64,000 nt of DNA, from the NCBI GenBank assembly GCA_963966185.1, contig CAWZYM010000295.1:1204501-1268500 (forward strand), in the 5' to 3' direction. The translations under genes and the position numbers were made by a program. The stretch is from Rhabditoides inermis. Its lineage: Eukaryota; Nematoda; Chromadorea; Rhabditida; Rhabditidae. The notes beneath the pieces were generated by a model. The model searched no databases. It saw nothing but the letters and a program-made list of their open reading frames with translations, and was not told the origin of the DNA. Of the stretch, positions 50,365-61,053 are shown in pieces (position 1 is the stretch's first letter; every line of letters begins with the position of its first letter).

Positions 50365-53300
50365 AAGTTTATCCTGAATGTTTTTCCTGTGTTGTCTAGA
50401 GTTTATCCTGAGTTGTCCTGAGATTTTATCCTGAGACTTTATTCTGAGAGTTTATCCTGAGAGTTCATCCTGAAAGTTTACCCTGAGAGTTTATCCTGTG
50501 TTTATCCTGAGACTTTATCCTGAGAGATTATCCTCAGACTTTCTCTGAAAGTTTATCCTGAGACTTCTTCCTGAGAGATTATCCTCAGACTTTCTCTGAA
50601 AGTTTATTCTGAGACTTTATCCTGAGAGTTTATCCTGAGAGTTTATCCTGAGAGTTTATCTTGAGAGTTTATCCTGAGAGTTTATCCTGAAAGTTTATCC
50701 TGAGACTTTATCCTGAAAGTTTATCCTGAAAGTTTATCCTGAGAGTTTATCCTGAGAGTTTATCCTGAGAGTTTATCCTGAAAAGTTATCCTGAAAGTTC
50801 ATCCTGAGAGTTTATTCTGGAAGTTTTTTTTTTCTGAAAGTTTATCCTGTGTTTATCCTGAGAGTTTATCCTGAGAGATTATTCTCAGACTTTCTCTGAA
50901 AGTTTATCCTGAGACTTTATCCTGAGAGTTTATCCTGAGAGTTTGTCCTGAAAGTTTATCCTGAGAGTTTATCCTAAAAGTTTATCCTGAAAGTTCATCC
51001 TGAGAGTTTATCCTGGAAGTTTATCCTGAATGTTTTTCTTGTGTTGTCTAGAGTTTATCCTGAGTTGTCCTGAGATTTTATCCTGAGACTTTATCCTGAG
51101 AGTTTATCCTGAGAGTTCATCCTGAAAGTTTATCCTGAGAATTTATCCTGTGTTTATCCTAAGACTTTATCCTGAGAGATTATCCTCAGACTTTCTCTGA
51201 AAGTTTATCCTGAGACTTCATCCTGAGAGATTATCCTCAGACTTTCTCTGAAAGTTTATTCTGAGACTTTATCCTGAGAGTTTATCCTGAGAGTTTATCC
51301 TGAGAGTTTATCTTGAGAGTTTATCCTGAGAGTTTATCCTGAAAGTTTATCCTGAGACTTTATCCTGAAAGTTCATCCTGAAAGTTTATCCTGAGAGTTT
51401 ATCCTGAGATTTTGTCCTGAGAGTTTATCCTGAAAAGTTATCCTGAAAGTTCATCCTGAGAGTTTATTCTGGAAGTTTTTTTTTCTGAAAGTTTATCCTG
51501 TGTTTATCCTGAGAGTTTATCCTGAGAGATTATTCTCAGACTTTCTCTGAAAGTTTATCCTGAGACTTTATCCTGAGAGTTTATCCTGAGAGTTTGTCCT
51601 GAAAGTTTATCCTGAGAGTTTATCCTAAAAGTTTATCCTGAAAGTTCATCCTGAGAGTTTATCCTGGAAGTTTATCCTGAATGTTTATCCTGTGTTGTCT
51701 AGAGTTTATCCTGAGTTGTCCTGAAATTTTATCCTGAGAGTTTATCCTGAGAGTTTATCCTGAGAGTTTATCCTGAAAGTTTATCCTGAGAGTTTATTCT
51801 GTGTTTATCCTGAGACTTTATCTTGAGAGATGATCCTCAGACTTTCTCTGAAAGTTTATCCTGAGACTTCATCCTGAGAGATTATCCTCAGACTTTCTCT
51901 GAAAGTTTATCCTGAGACTTTATCCTGAGAGTTTATCCTGAGAGTTTATTCTAGAAGTTTTTTTTCTGAAAGTTAATCCTGTGTTGTCTTGAGTTTGTAA
52001 TGAGAGTTTATCCTGAGAGCAAAAAAGAGAGTTTATCCTGAAAGTTTATCCTGAGAGTTTATTCTGTGTTTATCCTGAGACTTTATCTTGAGGCTTCATC
52101 CTGAAAGTTTATCCTGAGAGTTTATCCTGTGTTTATCCTGAGAGTTTATCCTGAGAGATTATCCTCAGACTTTCTCTGAAAGTTTATCCTGAGAGTTTAT
52201 CCTGAGAGATTATCCTCAGACTTTCTCTGAAAGTTTATCCTGAGACTTTATCCTGAGAGTTTATCCTGAGAGTTTATCCTGAGAGTTTATCTTGAGAGTT
52301 TATCCTGAGAGTTTATCCTGAAAGTTTATCCTGAGACTTCATCCTGAGAGTTTATCCTGAGAGTTTATCCTGAGAGTTTATCCTGAGAGTTTATCCTGAG
52401 AGTTTATCCTGAAAGTTCATCCTGAAAGTTCATCCTGAGAGTTTATCCTGGAAGTTTTTTTTTCTGAAAGTTTATCCTGTGTTGTCTTGAGTTTGTAATG
52501 AGAGTTTATCCTGAGTTCACCTGTGATTTTATCCTGAGACTTTTTCCTGAGAGTTTATCCTGAGAGTTTATCCTGAGAGTTTATCCTGAAAGTTTATCCT
52601 GAGAGTTTATTCTGTGTTTATCCTGAGACTTCATCTTGAGGCTTCATCCTGAGAGTTTATCCTGTGTTTATCCTGAGAGTTTGTCCTGAGAGAAAAAAAG
52701 AGAGTTTATCCTGAAAGTTTATCCTGAGAGTTTATTCTGTGTTTATCCTGAGACTTTATCTTGAGGCTTCATCCTGAAAGTTTATCCTGAGACTTTATCC
52801 TGAGAGTTTTTCCTGAGAGTTTATCCTGAGAGTTTATCCTGAGAGTTTATCCTGAAAGTTTATCCTGAAAGTTCATCCTGAGAGTTTATTCTGGAAGTTT
52901 TTTTTTCTGAAAGTTTATCCTGTGTTGTCTTGAGTTTGTAATGAGAGTTTATCCTGAGTTCACCTGAGATTTTATCCTGAGACTTTTTCCTGAGAGTTTA
53001 TCCTGAGAGTTTATCCTGAGAGTTTATCCTGAAAGTTTATCCTGAGAGTTTATTCTATGTTTGTCCTGAGACTTTATCTTGAGGCTTCATCCTGAGAGTT
53101 TATCCTGTGTTTATCCTGAGAGTTTATCCTGAGAGATTATCCTCAGACTTTCTCTGAAAGTTTATCCTGAGACTTCATCCTGCGAGATTATCCTCAGACT
53201 TTCTCTGAAAGTTTATCCTGAGACTTTATCCTGAGAGTTTATCCTGAGAGTTTATCCTGAGAGTTTATCTTGAGAGTTTATCCTGAGAGTTTATCCTGAG

Positions 53301-53416
53301 AGTTTATCCTGAAAGTTTATCCTGAGAGTTTATCCTGAGAGTTTATCCTGAGAGTTTATCCTGAGAGTTTATCCTGAAAGTTTATCCTGAAAGTTCATCC
53401 TGAGAGTTTATCCTGG
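50365..53416 (+). repeat. Higher-order repeat, 2.97-kb series, copy 2
   Basis: Second copy of 47,400-50,364, slightly longer (next start at an offset of 3,052 bp). At the place of copy 1's long purine run it has gagagcaaaaaagagag (about 52,015-52,031). Confidence 0.8.
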
Positions 53417-54425
53417 AAGTTTATCCTGAATGTTTTTCCTGTGTTGTCTAGAGTTTATCCTGAGTTGTCCTGAGATTTTATCCTGAGACTTTATCCTGAG
53501 AGTTTATCCTGAGAGTTCATCCTGAAAGTTTATCCTGAGAGTTTATCCTGTGTTTATCCTGAGACTTTATCCTGAGAGATTATCCTCAGACTTTCTCTGA
53601 AAGTTTATCCTGAGACTTCATCCTGAGAGATTATCCTCAGACTTTCTCTGAAAGTTTATTCTGAGACTTTATCCTGAGAGTTTATCCTGAGAGTTTATCC
53701 TGAGAGTTTATCTTGAGAGTTTATCCTGAGAGTTTATCCTGAAAGTTTATCCTGAGACTTTATCCTGAAAGTTTATCCTGAAAGTTTATCCTGAGAGTTT
53801 ATCCTGAGAGTTTATCCTGAGAGTTTATCCTGAAAAGTTATCCTGAAAGTTCATCCTGAGAGTTTATTCTGGAAGTTTTTTTTTCTGAAAGTTTATCCTG
53901 TGTTTATCCTGAGAGTTTATCCTGAGAGATTATTCTCAGACTTTCTCTGAAAGTTTATCCTGAGACTTTATCCTGAGAGTTTATCCTGAGAGTTTGTCCT
54001 GAAAGTTTATCCTGAGAGTTTATCCTAAAAGTTTATCCTGAAAGTTCATCCTGAGAGTTTATCCTGGAAGTTTATCCTGAATGTTTATCCTGTGTTGTCT
54101 AGAGTTTATCCTGAGTTGTCCTGAAATTTTATCCTGAGAGTTTATCCTGAGAGTTTATCCTGAGAGTTTATCCTGAAAGTTTATCCTGAGAGTTTATTCT
54201 GTGTTTATCCTGAGACTTTATCTTGAGAGATGATCCTCAGACTTTCTCTGAAAGTTTATCCTGAGACTTCATCCTGAGAGATTATCCTCAGACTTTCTCT
54301 GAAAGTTTATCCTGAGACTTTATCCTGAGAGTTTATCCTGAGAGTTTATTCTGGAAGTTTTTTTTTTCTGAAAGTTTATCCTGTGTTGTCTTGAGTTTGT
54401 AATGAGAGTTTATCCTGAGAGAAAA
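53417..54425 (+). repeat. Higher-order repeat, 2.97-kb series, shortened copy 3
   Basis: Starts like copies 1 and 2 (gaatg at 53,428). The gagagatgatcc marker at 54,225 lies only 2,400 bp after its counterpart at 51,825, while the start is shifted by 3,052 bp. About 650 bp, the size of one cassette, is therefore missing from this copy or was gained in copy 2. Confidence 0.72.
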
Positions 54426-54762
54426 AAAGAGAGTTTATCCTGAAAGTTTATCCTGAGAGTTTATTCTGTGTTTATCTTGAGATTTTATCTTGAGGCTTCA
54501 TCCTGAAAGTTTATCCTGAGACTTTATCCTGAGAGTTTATCCTGAGAGTTTATCCTGAGAGTTTATCCTAAGAGTTTATTCTGAAAGTTTATCCTGAAAG
54601 TTCATCCTGAGAGTTTATTCTGGAAGTTTATCCTGAATGTTTATCCTGTGTTGTCTAGAGTTTATCCTGAGTTGTCCTGAGATTTTATCCTGAGACTTTA
54701 TCCTGAGAGTTTATCCTGAGAGTTCATCCTGAAAGTTTATCCTGAGAGTTTATCCTGTGTTT

Positions 54763-55344
54763 ATCCTGAGAGTTTATCCTGTGTTTATCCTGAGAGTTTA
54801 TCCTGAGAGATTATCCTCAGACTTTCTCTGAAAGTTAATCCTGAGACTTTATCCTGAGAGATTATCCTCAGACTTTCTCTGAAAGTTTATCCTGAGACTT
54901 TGTCCTGAGAGTTTATCCTGAGAGTTTATCCTGAGAGTTTATCTTGAGAGTTTATCCTGAGAGTTTATTCTGTGTTTATCCTGAGACTTTATCTTGAGGC
55001 TTCATCCTGAAAGTTTATCCTGAGACTTTATCCTGAGAGTTTATCCTGTGTTTATCCTGAGAGTTTATCCTGTGTTTATCCTGAGAGTTTATCCTGAGAG
55101 ATTATCCTCAGACTTTCTCTGAAAGTTAATCCTGAGACTTTATCCTGAGAGATTATCCTCAGACTTTCTCTGAAAGTTTATCCTGAGACTTTGTCCTGAG
55201 AGTTTATCCTGAGAGTTTATCCTGAGAGTTTATCTTGAGAGTTTATCCTGAGAGTTTATTCTGTGTTTATCCTGAGACTTTATCTTGAGGCTTCATCCTG
55301 AAAGTTTATCCTGAGACTTTATCCTGAGAGTTTATCCTGAGAGT
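54763..55344 (+). repeat. 291-bp tandem duplication (two copies)
   Basis: The block with doubled gtgtttatcct units, paired cagactttctct units and a gaaagttaatcc variant occurs twice in succession. The aaagttaatc marker is at 54,831 and 55,122, an offset of 291 bp. Both copies share the gactttgtcctg variant (near 54,897 and 55,188). Outer ends are approximate. Confidence 0.85.
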
Positions 55345-55611
55345 TTATCCTGAAAGTTTATCCTGAGACTTTATCCTGAAAGTTTATCCTGAAAGTTTAT
55401 CCTGAGAGTTTATCCTGAGAGTTTATCCTGAGAGTTTATCCTGAAAAGTTATCCTGAAAGTTCATCCTGAGAGTTTATTCTGGAAGTTTATCCTGAGACT
55501 TTATCCTGAGAGTTTATCCTGAGAGTTTGTCCTGAAAGTTTATCTTGAGAGTTTATCCTAAAAGTTTATCCTGAAAGTTCATCCTGAGAGTTTATCCTGT
55601 AAGTTTATCCT

Positions 55612-55637
55612 GAATGTTTATCCTGTGTTGTCTAGAG
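55612..55637 (+). other. Intact (empty) copy of the hAT target site
   Basis: This module reads gaatgtttatcctgtgtt then gtctagag with no interruption. The octamer cctgtgtt (55,622-55,629) is the sequence found duplicated on both sides of the element at 56,185-57,458. The same uninterrupted module occurs dozens of times in the array (for example near 533, 1,158, 7,430 and 61,162), so the pre-insertion state is directly visible. Confidence 0.9.
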
Positions 55638-56176
55638 TTTATCCTGAGTTGTCCTGAAATTTTATCCTGAGAGTTTATCCTGAGAGTTTATCCTGAGAGT
55701 TTATCCTGAAAGTTTATCCTGAGAGTTTATTCTGTGTTTATCCTGAGACTTTATCTTGAGAGATGATCCTCAGACTTTCTCTGAAAGTTCATCCTGAGAC
55801 TTCATCCTGAGAGATTATCCTCAGACTTTCTCTGAAAGTTTATCCTGAGACTTTATCCTGAGAGTTTATCCTGAGAGTTTATTCTGGAAGTTTTTTTTTC
55901 TGAAAGTTTATCCTGTGTTGTCTTGAGTTTGTAATGAGAGTTTATCCTGAGAGAAAAAAAGAGAGTTTATCCTGAAAGTTTATCCTGAGAGTTTATTCTG
56001 TGTTTATCCTGAGACTTTATCTTGAGGCTTCATCCTGAAAGTTTATCCTGAGACTTTATCCTGAGAGTTTATCCTGAGAGTTTATCCTGAGAGTTTATCC
56101 TGAGAGTTTATCCTGAAAGTTTATCCTGAAAGTTCATCCTGAGAGTTTATTCTGGAAGTTTATCCTGAATGTTTAT

Positions 56177-56184
56177 CCTGTGTT
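56177..56184 (+). repeat. Left 8-bp target site duplication
   Basis: cctgtgtt, identical to 57,459-57,466. Removing one copy and the element restores the satellite module seen elsewhere. Eight bases is the hAT superfamily duplication length. The octamer does not follow the nTnnnnAn preference reported for many hAT elements. Confidence 0.95.
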
Positions 56185-56197
56185 TAGGGACGGGCAC
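56185..56197 (+). repeat. Left terminal inverted repeat
   Basis: tagggacgggcac, an exact reverse complement of 57,446-57,458. Allowing one mismatch (a against g at the next base) the inverted match extends to 16 bp (tagggacgggcacatg against tagggacgggcacgtg). Confidence 0.95.
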
Positions 56198-57445
56198 ATG
56201 GTGGCAGATTGGGGTGTGAGAGGCGACAGTCTTTCGCAATGGGGATGTGTCGTTCCAGGGGTCAGCCGATATGTGTGGAGGAGGCCGCGCCGGGCATGCC
56301 GCGAGTATCGCTCTCATATCGATGTTTCATGCCTTTTTTCCCAACGGCAAAGGTCAACAACCATGTGGTCGAAAAGATAATGTAATTACCTACACACTGA
56401 TACGGGATAAGTCATGCTTACCCTACTTCATTGTGCCACAATGCGCTCTTAAAGAGAGTGCACTCAATTTTGGCATTTGTGTTTTTGTTGTTTTTGATAT
56501 TGTTTCTGTTTCCTCCCATATTTTGTACATCGATTTTCTAGAAGTAAATTTGATTGCGGTTCTAATGAACCTTTTCTCGAGTCATTTCAAAATTACGCGA
56601 ATTTACGCAACATCATTTTCTGAAAAATTTGCTATCACTGAGGCAGTCATTTCTCTATTCTCCTCATCATTTTCACCGAATTCACCCTACCGCCCGGTCA
56701 CTGCTTGAGTTATTATTCTTTCTTACATTGAAAACACTTATGTGTTCTTATCTTTTTATATTTCAATCAACTTTACGCCCAGAAAGATTTAAGTTTGTCA
56801 TATGCACGCGGCTCTCTGTCCCTCTCTCTCCCGCGTAGACTACTGAGTGAGCTATTGATCGATATTGCACTGATAATTATCAACTCTTTTTCAGATGACT
56901 GAAAGTAGAATATGTTCTTTACTGAACGCGTGCAGCCCATGGTGCAGACTCTCTTCAACCAAGACATCTCCACCGGTGATCTACGATTTGATTGTTATTT
57001 TGTTTGAGTCGCGTGTACAAAGTCCATAATAATTGTTATTCATTTCGCTTGTTAATTCCGTGTATATATTTATTATTGAAACATAATAATAAATTATTAT
57101 TTTTTCGTGTTTCCTTTCAATTGATTGCTAGAGTGTAGAGGACTTGTCAAATGATCTGAGTTGGGATAGGGGTAGCTATAGCTGGAACGGGTAGTTGGGA
57201 GAGACGCCAAACATCGCTCGAAGCAATTTTCCAATAAATGGTCCCGCCGCGCCCGAATAATAAGCCACGCCCACAAACGACAGCGCCCCATTGAGTTTAT
57301 CTGTCAAAAGTTCTCTACTTTATAAATATATATCTTTTTTATTTTTTATTTTCAATTAGTGATGTTTTAATATTTTTCACTCAACGCAGTGTGCTCTATG
57401 CAGTGATGTTGTTTTCAACTCTCAGTGAAGAAATTTGTCATACAC
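56198..57445. other. Interior of hAT-like element, no supportable gene
   Basis: About 1.25 kb of unique sequence. Forward frames at 56,180-56,380, 56,247-56,708 and 56,629-56,838, and reverse frames at 56,773-56,973 and 57,097-57,291, translate to low-complexity or unremarkable peptides that overlap one another in different frames. None has recognisable domains or a convincing start context. Visible short features are a perfect 10-bp palindrome gagtgcactc (56,456-56,465), a pyrimidine-rich ctctctgtccctctctctcc stretch near 56,811, an AT-rich inverted repeat at 57,083-57,100 and an aataaa at 57,233-57,238. No tRNA-like or rRNA-like sequence was seen. Confidence 0.6.
57083..57100. repeat. AT-only inverted repeat inside the element
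   Basis: ataataat and attattat are perfect 8-bp inverted arms with a 2-base spacer, in an AT-rich tract (about 57,060-57,105). This could form a short hairpin, but AT-rich DNA produces such arms often by chance. Confidence 0.5.
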
Positions 57446-57458
57446 GTGCCCGTCCCTA
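57446..57458 (-). repeat. Right terminal inverted repeat
   Basis: gtgcccgtcccta, an exact inverted copy of 56,185-56,197, immediately followed by the second copy of the target octamer. Confidence 0.95.
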
Positions 57459-57466
57459 CCTGTGTT
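57459..57466 (+). repeat. Right 8-bp target site duplication
   Basis: cctgtgtt, identical to 56,177-56,184, then continuing gtctagag as in the intact satellite module. Confidence 0.95.
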
Positions 57467-58023
57467 GTCTAGAGTTTATCCTGAGTTGTCCTGAGATTTT
57501 ATCCTGAGACTTTATCCTGAGAGTTTATCCTGAGAGTTCATCCTGAAAGTTTATCCTGAGAGTTTATCCTGTGTTTATCCTGAGAGTTTATCCTGAGAGA
57601 TTATCCTCAGACTTTCTCTGAAAGTTAATCCTGAGACTTTATCCTGAGAGATTATCCTCAGACTTTCTCTGAAAGTTTATCCTGAGACTTTATCCTGAGA
57701 GTTTATCCTGAGAGTTTATCCTGAGAGTTTATCTTGAGAGTTTATCCTGAGAGTTTATTCTGTGTTTATCCTGAGACTTTATCTTGAGGCTTCATCCTGA
57801 AAGTTTATCCTGAGACTTTATCCTGAGAGTTTATCCTGAGAGTTTATCCTGAGAGTTTATCCTGAGAGTTTATCCTGAGAGTTTATCCTGAAAATTTATC
57901 CTGAAAGTTCATCCTGAGAGTTTATTCTGGAAGTTTTTTTTTCTGAAAGTTTATCCTGTGTTGTCTTGAGTTTGTAATGAGAGTTTATCCTGAGTTCACC
58001 TGAGATTTCATCCTGAGACTTTT

Positions 58024-61000
58024 TCCTGAGAGTTTATCCTGAGAGTTTATCCTGAGAGTTTATCCTGAGAGTTTATCCTGAAAGTTTATCCTGAAAGTTC
58101 ATCCTGAGAGTTTATCCTGGAAGTTTATCCTGAATGTTTATCCTGTGTTGTCTAGAGTTTATCCTGAGTTGTCCTGAGATTTTATCCTGAGACTTTATCC
58201 TGAGAGTTTATCCTGAGAGTTCATCCTGAAAGTTTATCCTGAGAGTTTATCCTGTGTTTATCCTGAGAGTTTATCCTGAGAGATTATCCTCAGACTTTCT
58301 CTGAAAGTTTATCCTGAGACTTTATCCTGAGAGATTATCCTCAGACTTTCTCTGAAAGTTTATCCTGAGACTTTATCCTGAGAGTTTATCCTGAGAGTTT
58401 ATCCTGAGAGTTTATCTTGAGAGTTTATCCTAAGAGTTTATCCTGAGACTTTATCCTGAGAGTTTATCCTGAGAGTTTATCCTGAGAGTTTATCTTGAGA
58501 GTTTATTCTGAGAGTTTATCCTGAAAGTTTATCCTGAGACTTTATCCTGAGAGTTTATCCTGAGAGTTTATCCTGAGAGTTTATCCTGAGAGTTTATCCT
58601 GAAAGTTTATCCTGAAAGTTCATCCTGAGAGTTTATCCTGGAAGTTTAGCCTGAATGTTTATCCTGTGTTGTCTAGAGTTTATCCTGAGTTGTCCTGAGA
58701 TTTTATCCTGAGACTTTATCTTGAGAGTTTATCCTGAGAGTTCATCCTGAAAGTTTATCCTGAGAGTTTATCCTGTGTTTATCCTGAGAGTTTATCCTGA
58801 GAGATTATCCTCAGACTTTCTCTGAAAGTTTATCCTGAGACTTTATCCTGAGAGATTATCCTCAGACTTTCTCTGAAAGTTTATCCTGAGACTTTATCCT
58901 GAGTTTATCCTGAGAGTTTATCCTGAGAGTTTATCTTGAGAGTTTATCCTGAGAGTTTATCCTGAAAGTTTATCCTGAGACTTCATCCTGAGAGTTTATC
59001 CTGAGAGTTTATCCTGAGAGTTTATCCTGAGAGTTTATCCTGAAAGTTTATCCTGAAAGTTCATCCTGAGAGTTTATCCTGGAAGTTTTTTTTCTGAAAG
59101 TTCATCCTGTGTTGTCTTGAGTTTGTAATGAGAGTTTATCCTGAGTTCACCTGAGATTTTATCCTGAGACTTTTTCCTGAGAGTTTATCCTGAGAGTTTA
59201 TCCTGAGAGTTTATCCTGAAAGTTTATCCTGAGAGTTTATTCTGTGTTTATCCTGAGACTTTATCTTGAGGCTTCATCCTGAGAGTTTATCCTGTGTTTA
59301 TCCTGAGAGTTTATCCTGAGAGAAAAAAAGAGAGTTTATCCTGAAAGTTTATCCTGAGAGTTTATTCTGTGTTTATCCTGAGACTTTATCTTGAGGCTTC
59401 ATCCTGAAAGTTTATCCTGAGACTTTATCCTGAGACTTTTTCCTGAGAGTTTATCCTGAGAGTTTATCCTGAGAGTTTATCCTGAAAGTTTATCCTGAGA
59501 GTTTATTCTGTGTTTGTCCTGAGACTTTATCTTGAGGCTTCATCCTGAGAGTTTATCCTGTGTTTATCCTGAGAGTTTATCCTGAGAGATTATCCTCAGA
59601 CTTTCTCTGAAAGTTTATCCTGAGACTTCATCCTGCGAGATTATCCTCAGACTTTCTCTGAAAGTTTATCCTGAGACTTTATCCTGAGAGTTTATCCTGA
59701 GAGTTTATCCTGAGAGTTTATCTTGTGAGTTTATTCTGAGAGTTTATCATGAAAGTTTATCCTGAGACTTTATCGTGAGAGTTTATCCTGAGAGTTTATC
59801 CTGAGAGTTTATCCTGAGAGTTTATCCTGAAAGTTTATCCTGAAAGTTCATCCTGAGAGTTTATCCTGGAAGTTTATCCTGAATGTTTATCCTGTGTTGT
59901 CTAGAGTTTATCCTGAGTTGTCCTGAGATTTTATCCTGAGACTTTATCCTGAGAGTTTATCCTGAGAGTTCATCCTGAAAGTTTATCCTGAGAGTTTATT
60001 CTGTGTTTATCCTGAGACTTTATCCTAAGAGATTATCCTCAGACTTTCTCTGAAAGTTTATCCTGAGACTTCATCCTGAGAGATTATCCTCAGACTTTCT
60101 CTGAAAGTTTATCCTGAGACTTTATCCTGAGAGTTTATCCTGAGAGTTTATCCTGAGAGTTTATCTTGAGAGTTTATCCTGAGAGTTTATCCTGAAAGTT
60201 TATCCTGAGACTTTATCCTGAGAGTTTATCCTGAGAGTTTATCCTGAGAGTTTATCCTGAGAGTTTATCCTGAAAGTTTATCCTGAAAGTTCATCCTGAG
60301 AGTTTATCCTGGAAGTTTATCCTGAATGTTTTTCCTGTGTTGTCTAGAGTTTATCCTGAGTTGTCCTGAGATTTTATCCTGAGACTTTATCCTGAGAGTT
60401 TATCCTGAGAGTCTATCCTGAAAGTTTATCCTGAGAGTTTATCTTGTGTTTATCCTGAGAGTTTATCCTGAGAGATTATCCTCAGACTTTCTCTGAAAGT
60501 TTATCCTGAGACTTTATCCTGAGAGATTTTCCTCGGACTTTTTCTGAAAGTTTATCCTGAGACTTTATCCTGAGAGTTTATTCTGAGAGTTTATCCTGAG
60601 AGTTTATCTTGAGAGTTTATCCTGAGAGTTTATCCTGAAAGTTTATCCTGAGACTTTATCCTGAAAGTTTATCCTGAGAGTTTATCCTGAGAGTTTATCC
60701 TGAGAGTTTATCCTGAAAAGGTATCCTGAAAGTTCATCCTGAGAGTTTATTCTGGAAGTTTTTTTTTCTGAAAGTTTATCCTGTGTTTATCCTGAGAGTT
60801 TATCCTGAGAGATTATTCTCAGACTTTCTCTGAAAGTTTATCCTGAGACTTTATCCTGAGAGTTTAACCTGAGAGTTTGTCCTGAAAGTTTATCCTGAGA
60901 GTTTATCCTAAAAGTTTATCCTGAAAGTTCATCCTGAGAGTTTATCCTGGAAGTTTATCCTGAATGTTTATCCTGTGTTGTCTAGAGTTTATCCTGAGTT

Positions 61001-61053
61001 GTCCTGAAATTTTATCCTGAGAGTTTATCCTGAGAGTTTATCCTGAGAGTTTA
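58024..61053 (+). repeat. 3,030-bp higher-order repeat, copy 1
   Basis: Every place I compared reappears exactly 3,030 bp downstream: tgaatgttta (58,131 and 61,161), tcttgtgagt (59,721 and 62,751), cctcggactt (60,531 and 63,561) and the last visible bases (60,961-60,970 and 63,991-64,000). The constant offset means no net insertion or deletion, and T-run lengths agree where compared (near 59,086 and 62,116; near 60,759 and 63,789). The first mismatch upstream is at 58,023 (t) against 61,053 (a). Confidence 0.9.

Larger units (their letters stand above)
1..56184 (+). repeat. 13-bp satellite array, left block
   Basis: Head-to-tail array of a 13-bp unit, consensus gagagtttatcct; bases 1-13 and 14-26 are exact copies. 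Common variants are gaaagtttatcct, gaaagttcatcct, gagactttatcct, gagagattatcct and gagagtttattct, with length variants such as cagactttctct (12), gtgtttatcct (11) and gttgtcct-type units. Every unit I read lies in the same orientation, and I found no unrelated sequence before 56,185. The consensus is about 38% G+C and T-rich on this strand. Because 13 is not a multiple of 3, the TGA between units visits all three forward frames, and TAA in the reverse complement (aggataaactctc) does the same on the other strand, so the array cannot encode a long protein. This is non-coding satellite DNA; any transcription or chromosomal role is unknown from sequence. I do not recognise it as a named satellite family. 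Confidence 0.97.
56185..57458. mobile_element. Non-autonomous hAT-like DNA transposon, 1,274 bp
   Basis: The only non-satellite sequence in the window. It is bounded by perfect 13-bp terminal inverted repeats beginning TAGGG and flanked by an exact 8-bp duplication of the satellite. Eight-base duplications with short inverted ends beginning C/TAGGG are typical of the hAT superfamily (known family knowledge). The interior has a GC-rich stretch near 56,275-56,300, a T-rich and AT-rich centre, and another GC-rich patch near 57,240-57,290. Open frames are short (longest about 153 codons, 56,247-56,708) and none shows a BED zinc finger, an RNase H-like transposase core or a hAT dimerisation region. 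It therefore depends on a transposase supplied elsewhere, if still mobile. Exact inverted ends and duplication suggest a fairly recent insertion. P-like and Merlin-like elements can also make duplications near 8 bp, but these ends fit hAT better. Confidence 0.88.

Noticed and set aside
56180..56380. Forward open frame of 66 codons starting at the satellite/element boundary
   Set aside because: Its start codon lies in satellite plus target duplication, so the frame exists only because of the insertion.
56247..56708. Forward open frame of 153 codons inside the hAT-like element
   Set aside because: The translation shows no known domain, begins inside GC-rich non-descript sequence and overlaps other open frames. 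A frame of this length can occur by chance in 1.27 kb, so I do not call a gene.
57233..57238. aataaa as a polyadenylation signal
   Set aside because: A single hexamer in AT-rich sequence with no upstream gene is expected by chance.
57097..57291. Reverse open frame of 64 codons near the right end of the element
   Set aside because: Short, low in information and without homology I can recognise; no promoter or splice context supports it.
56185..57458. P-element or Merlin-type origin for the insertion
   Set aside because: Target duplications near 8 bp also occur in those groups, but TAGGG-type short inverted ends match hAT better and no P- or Merlin-like transposase is seen.
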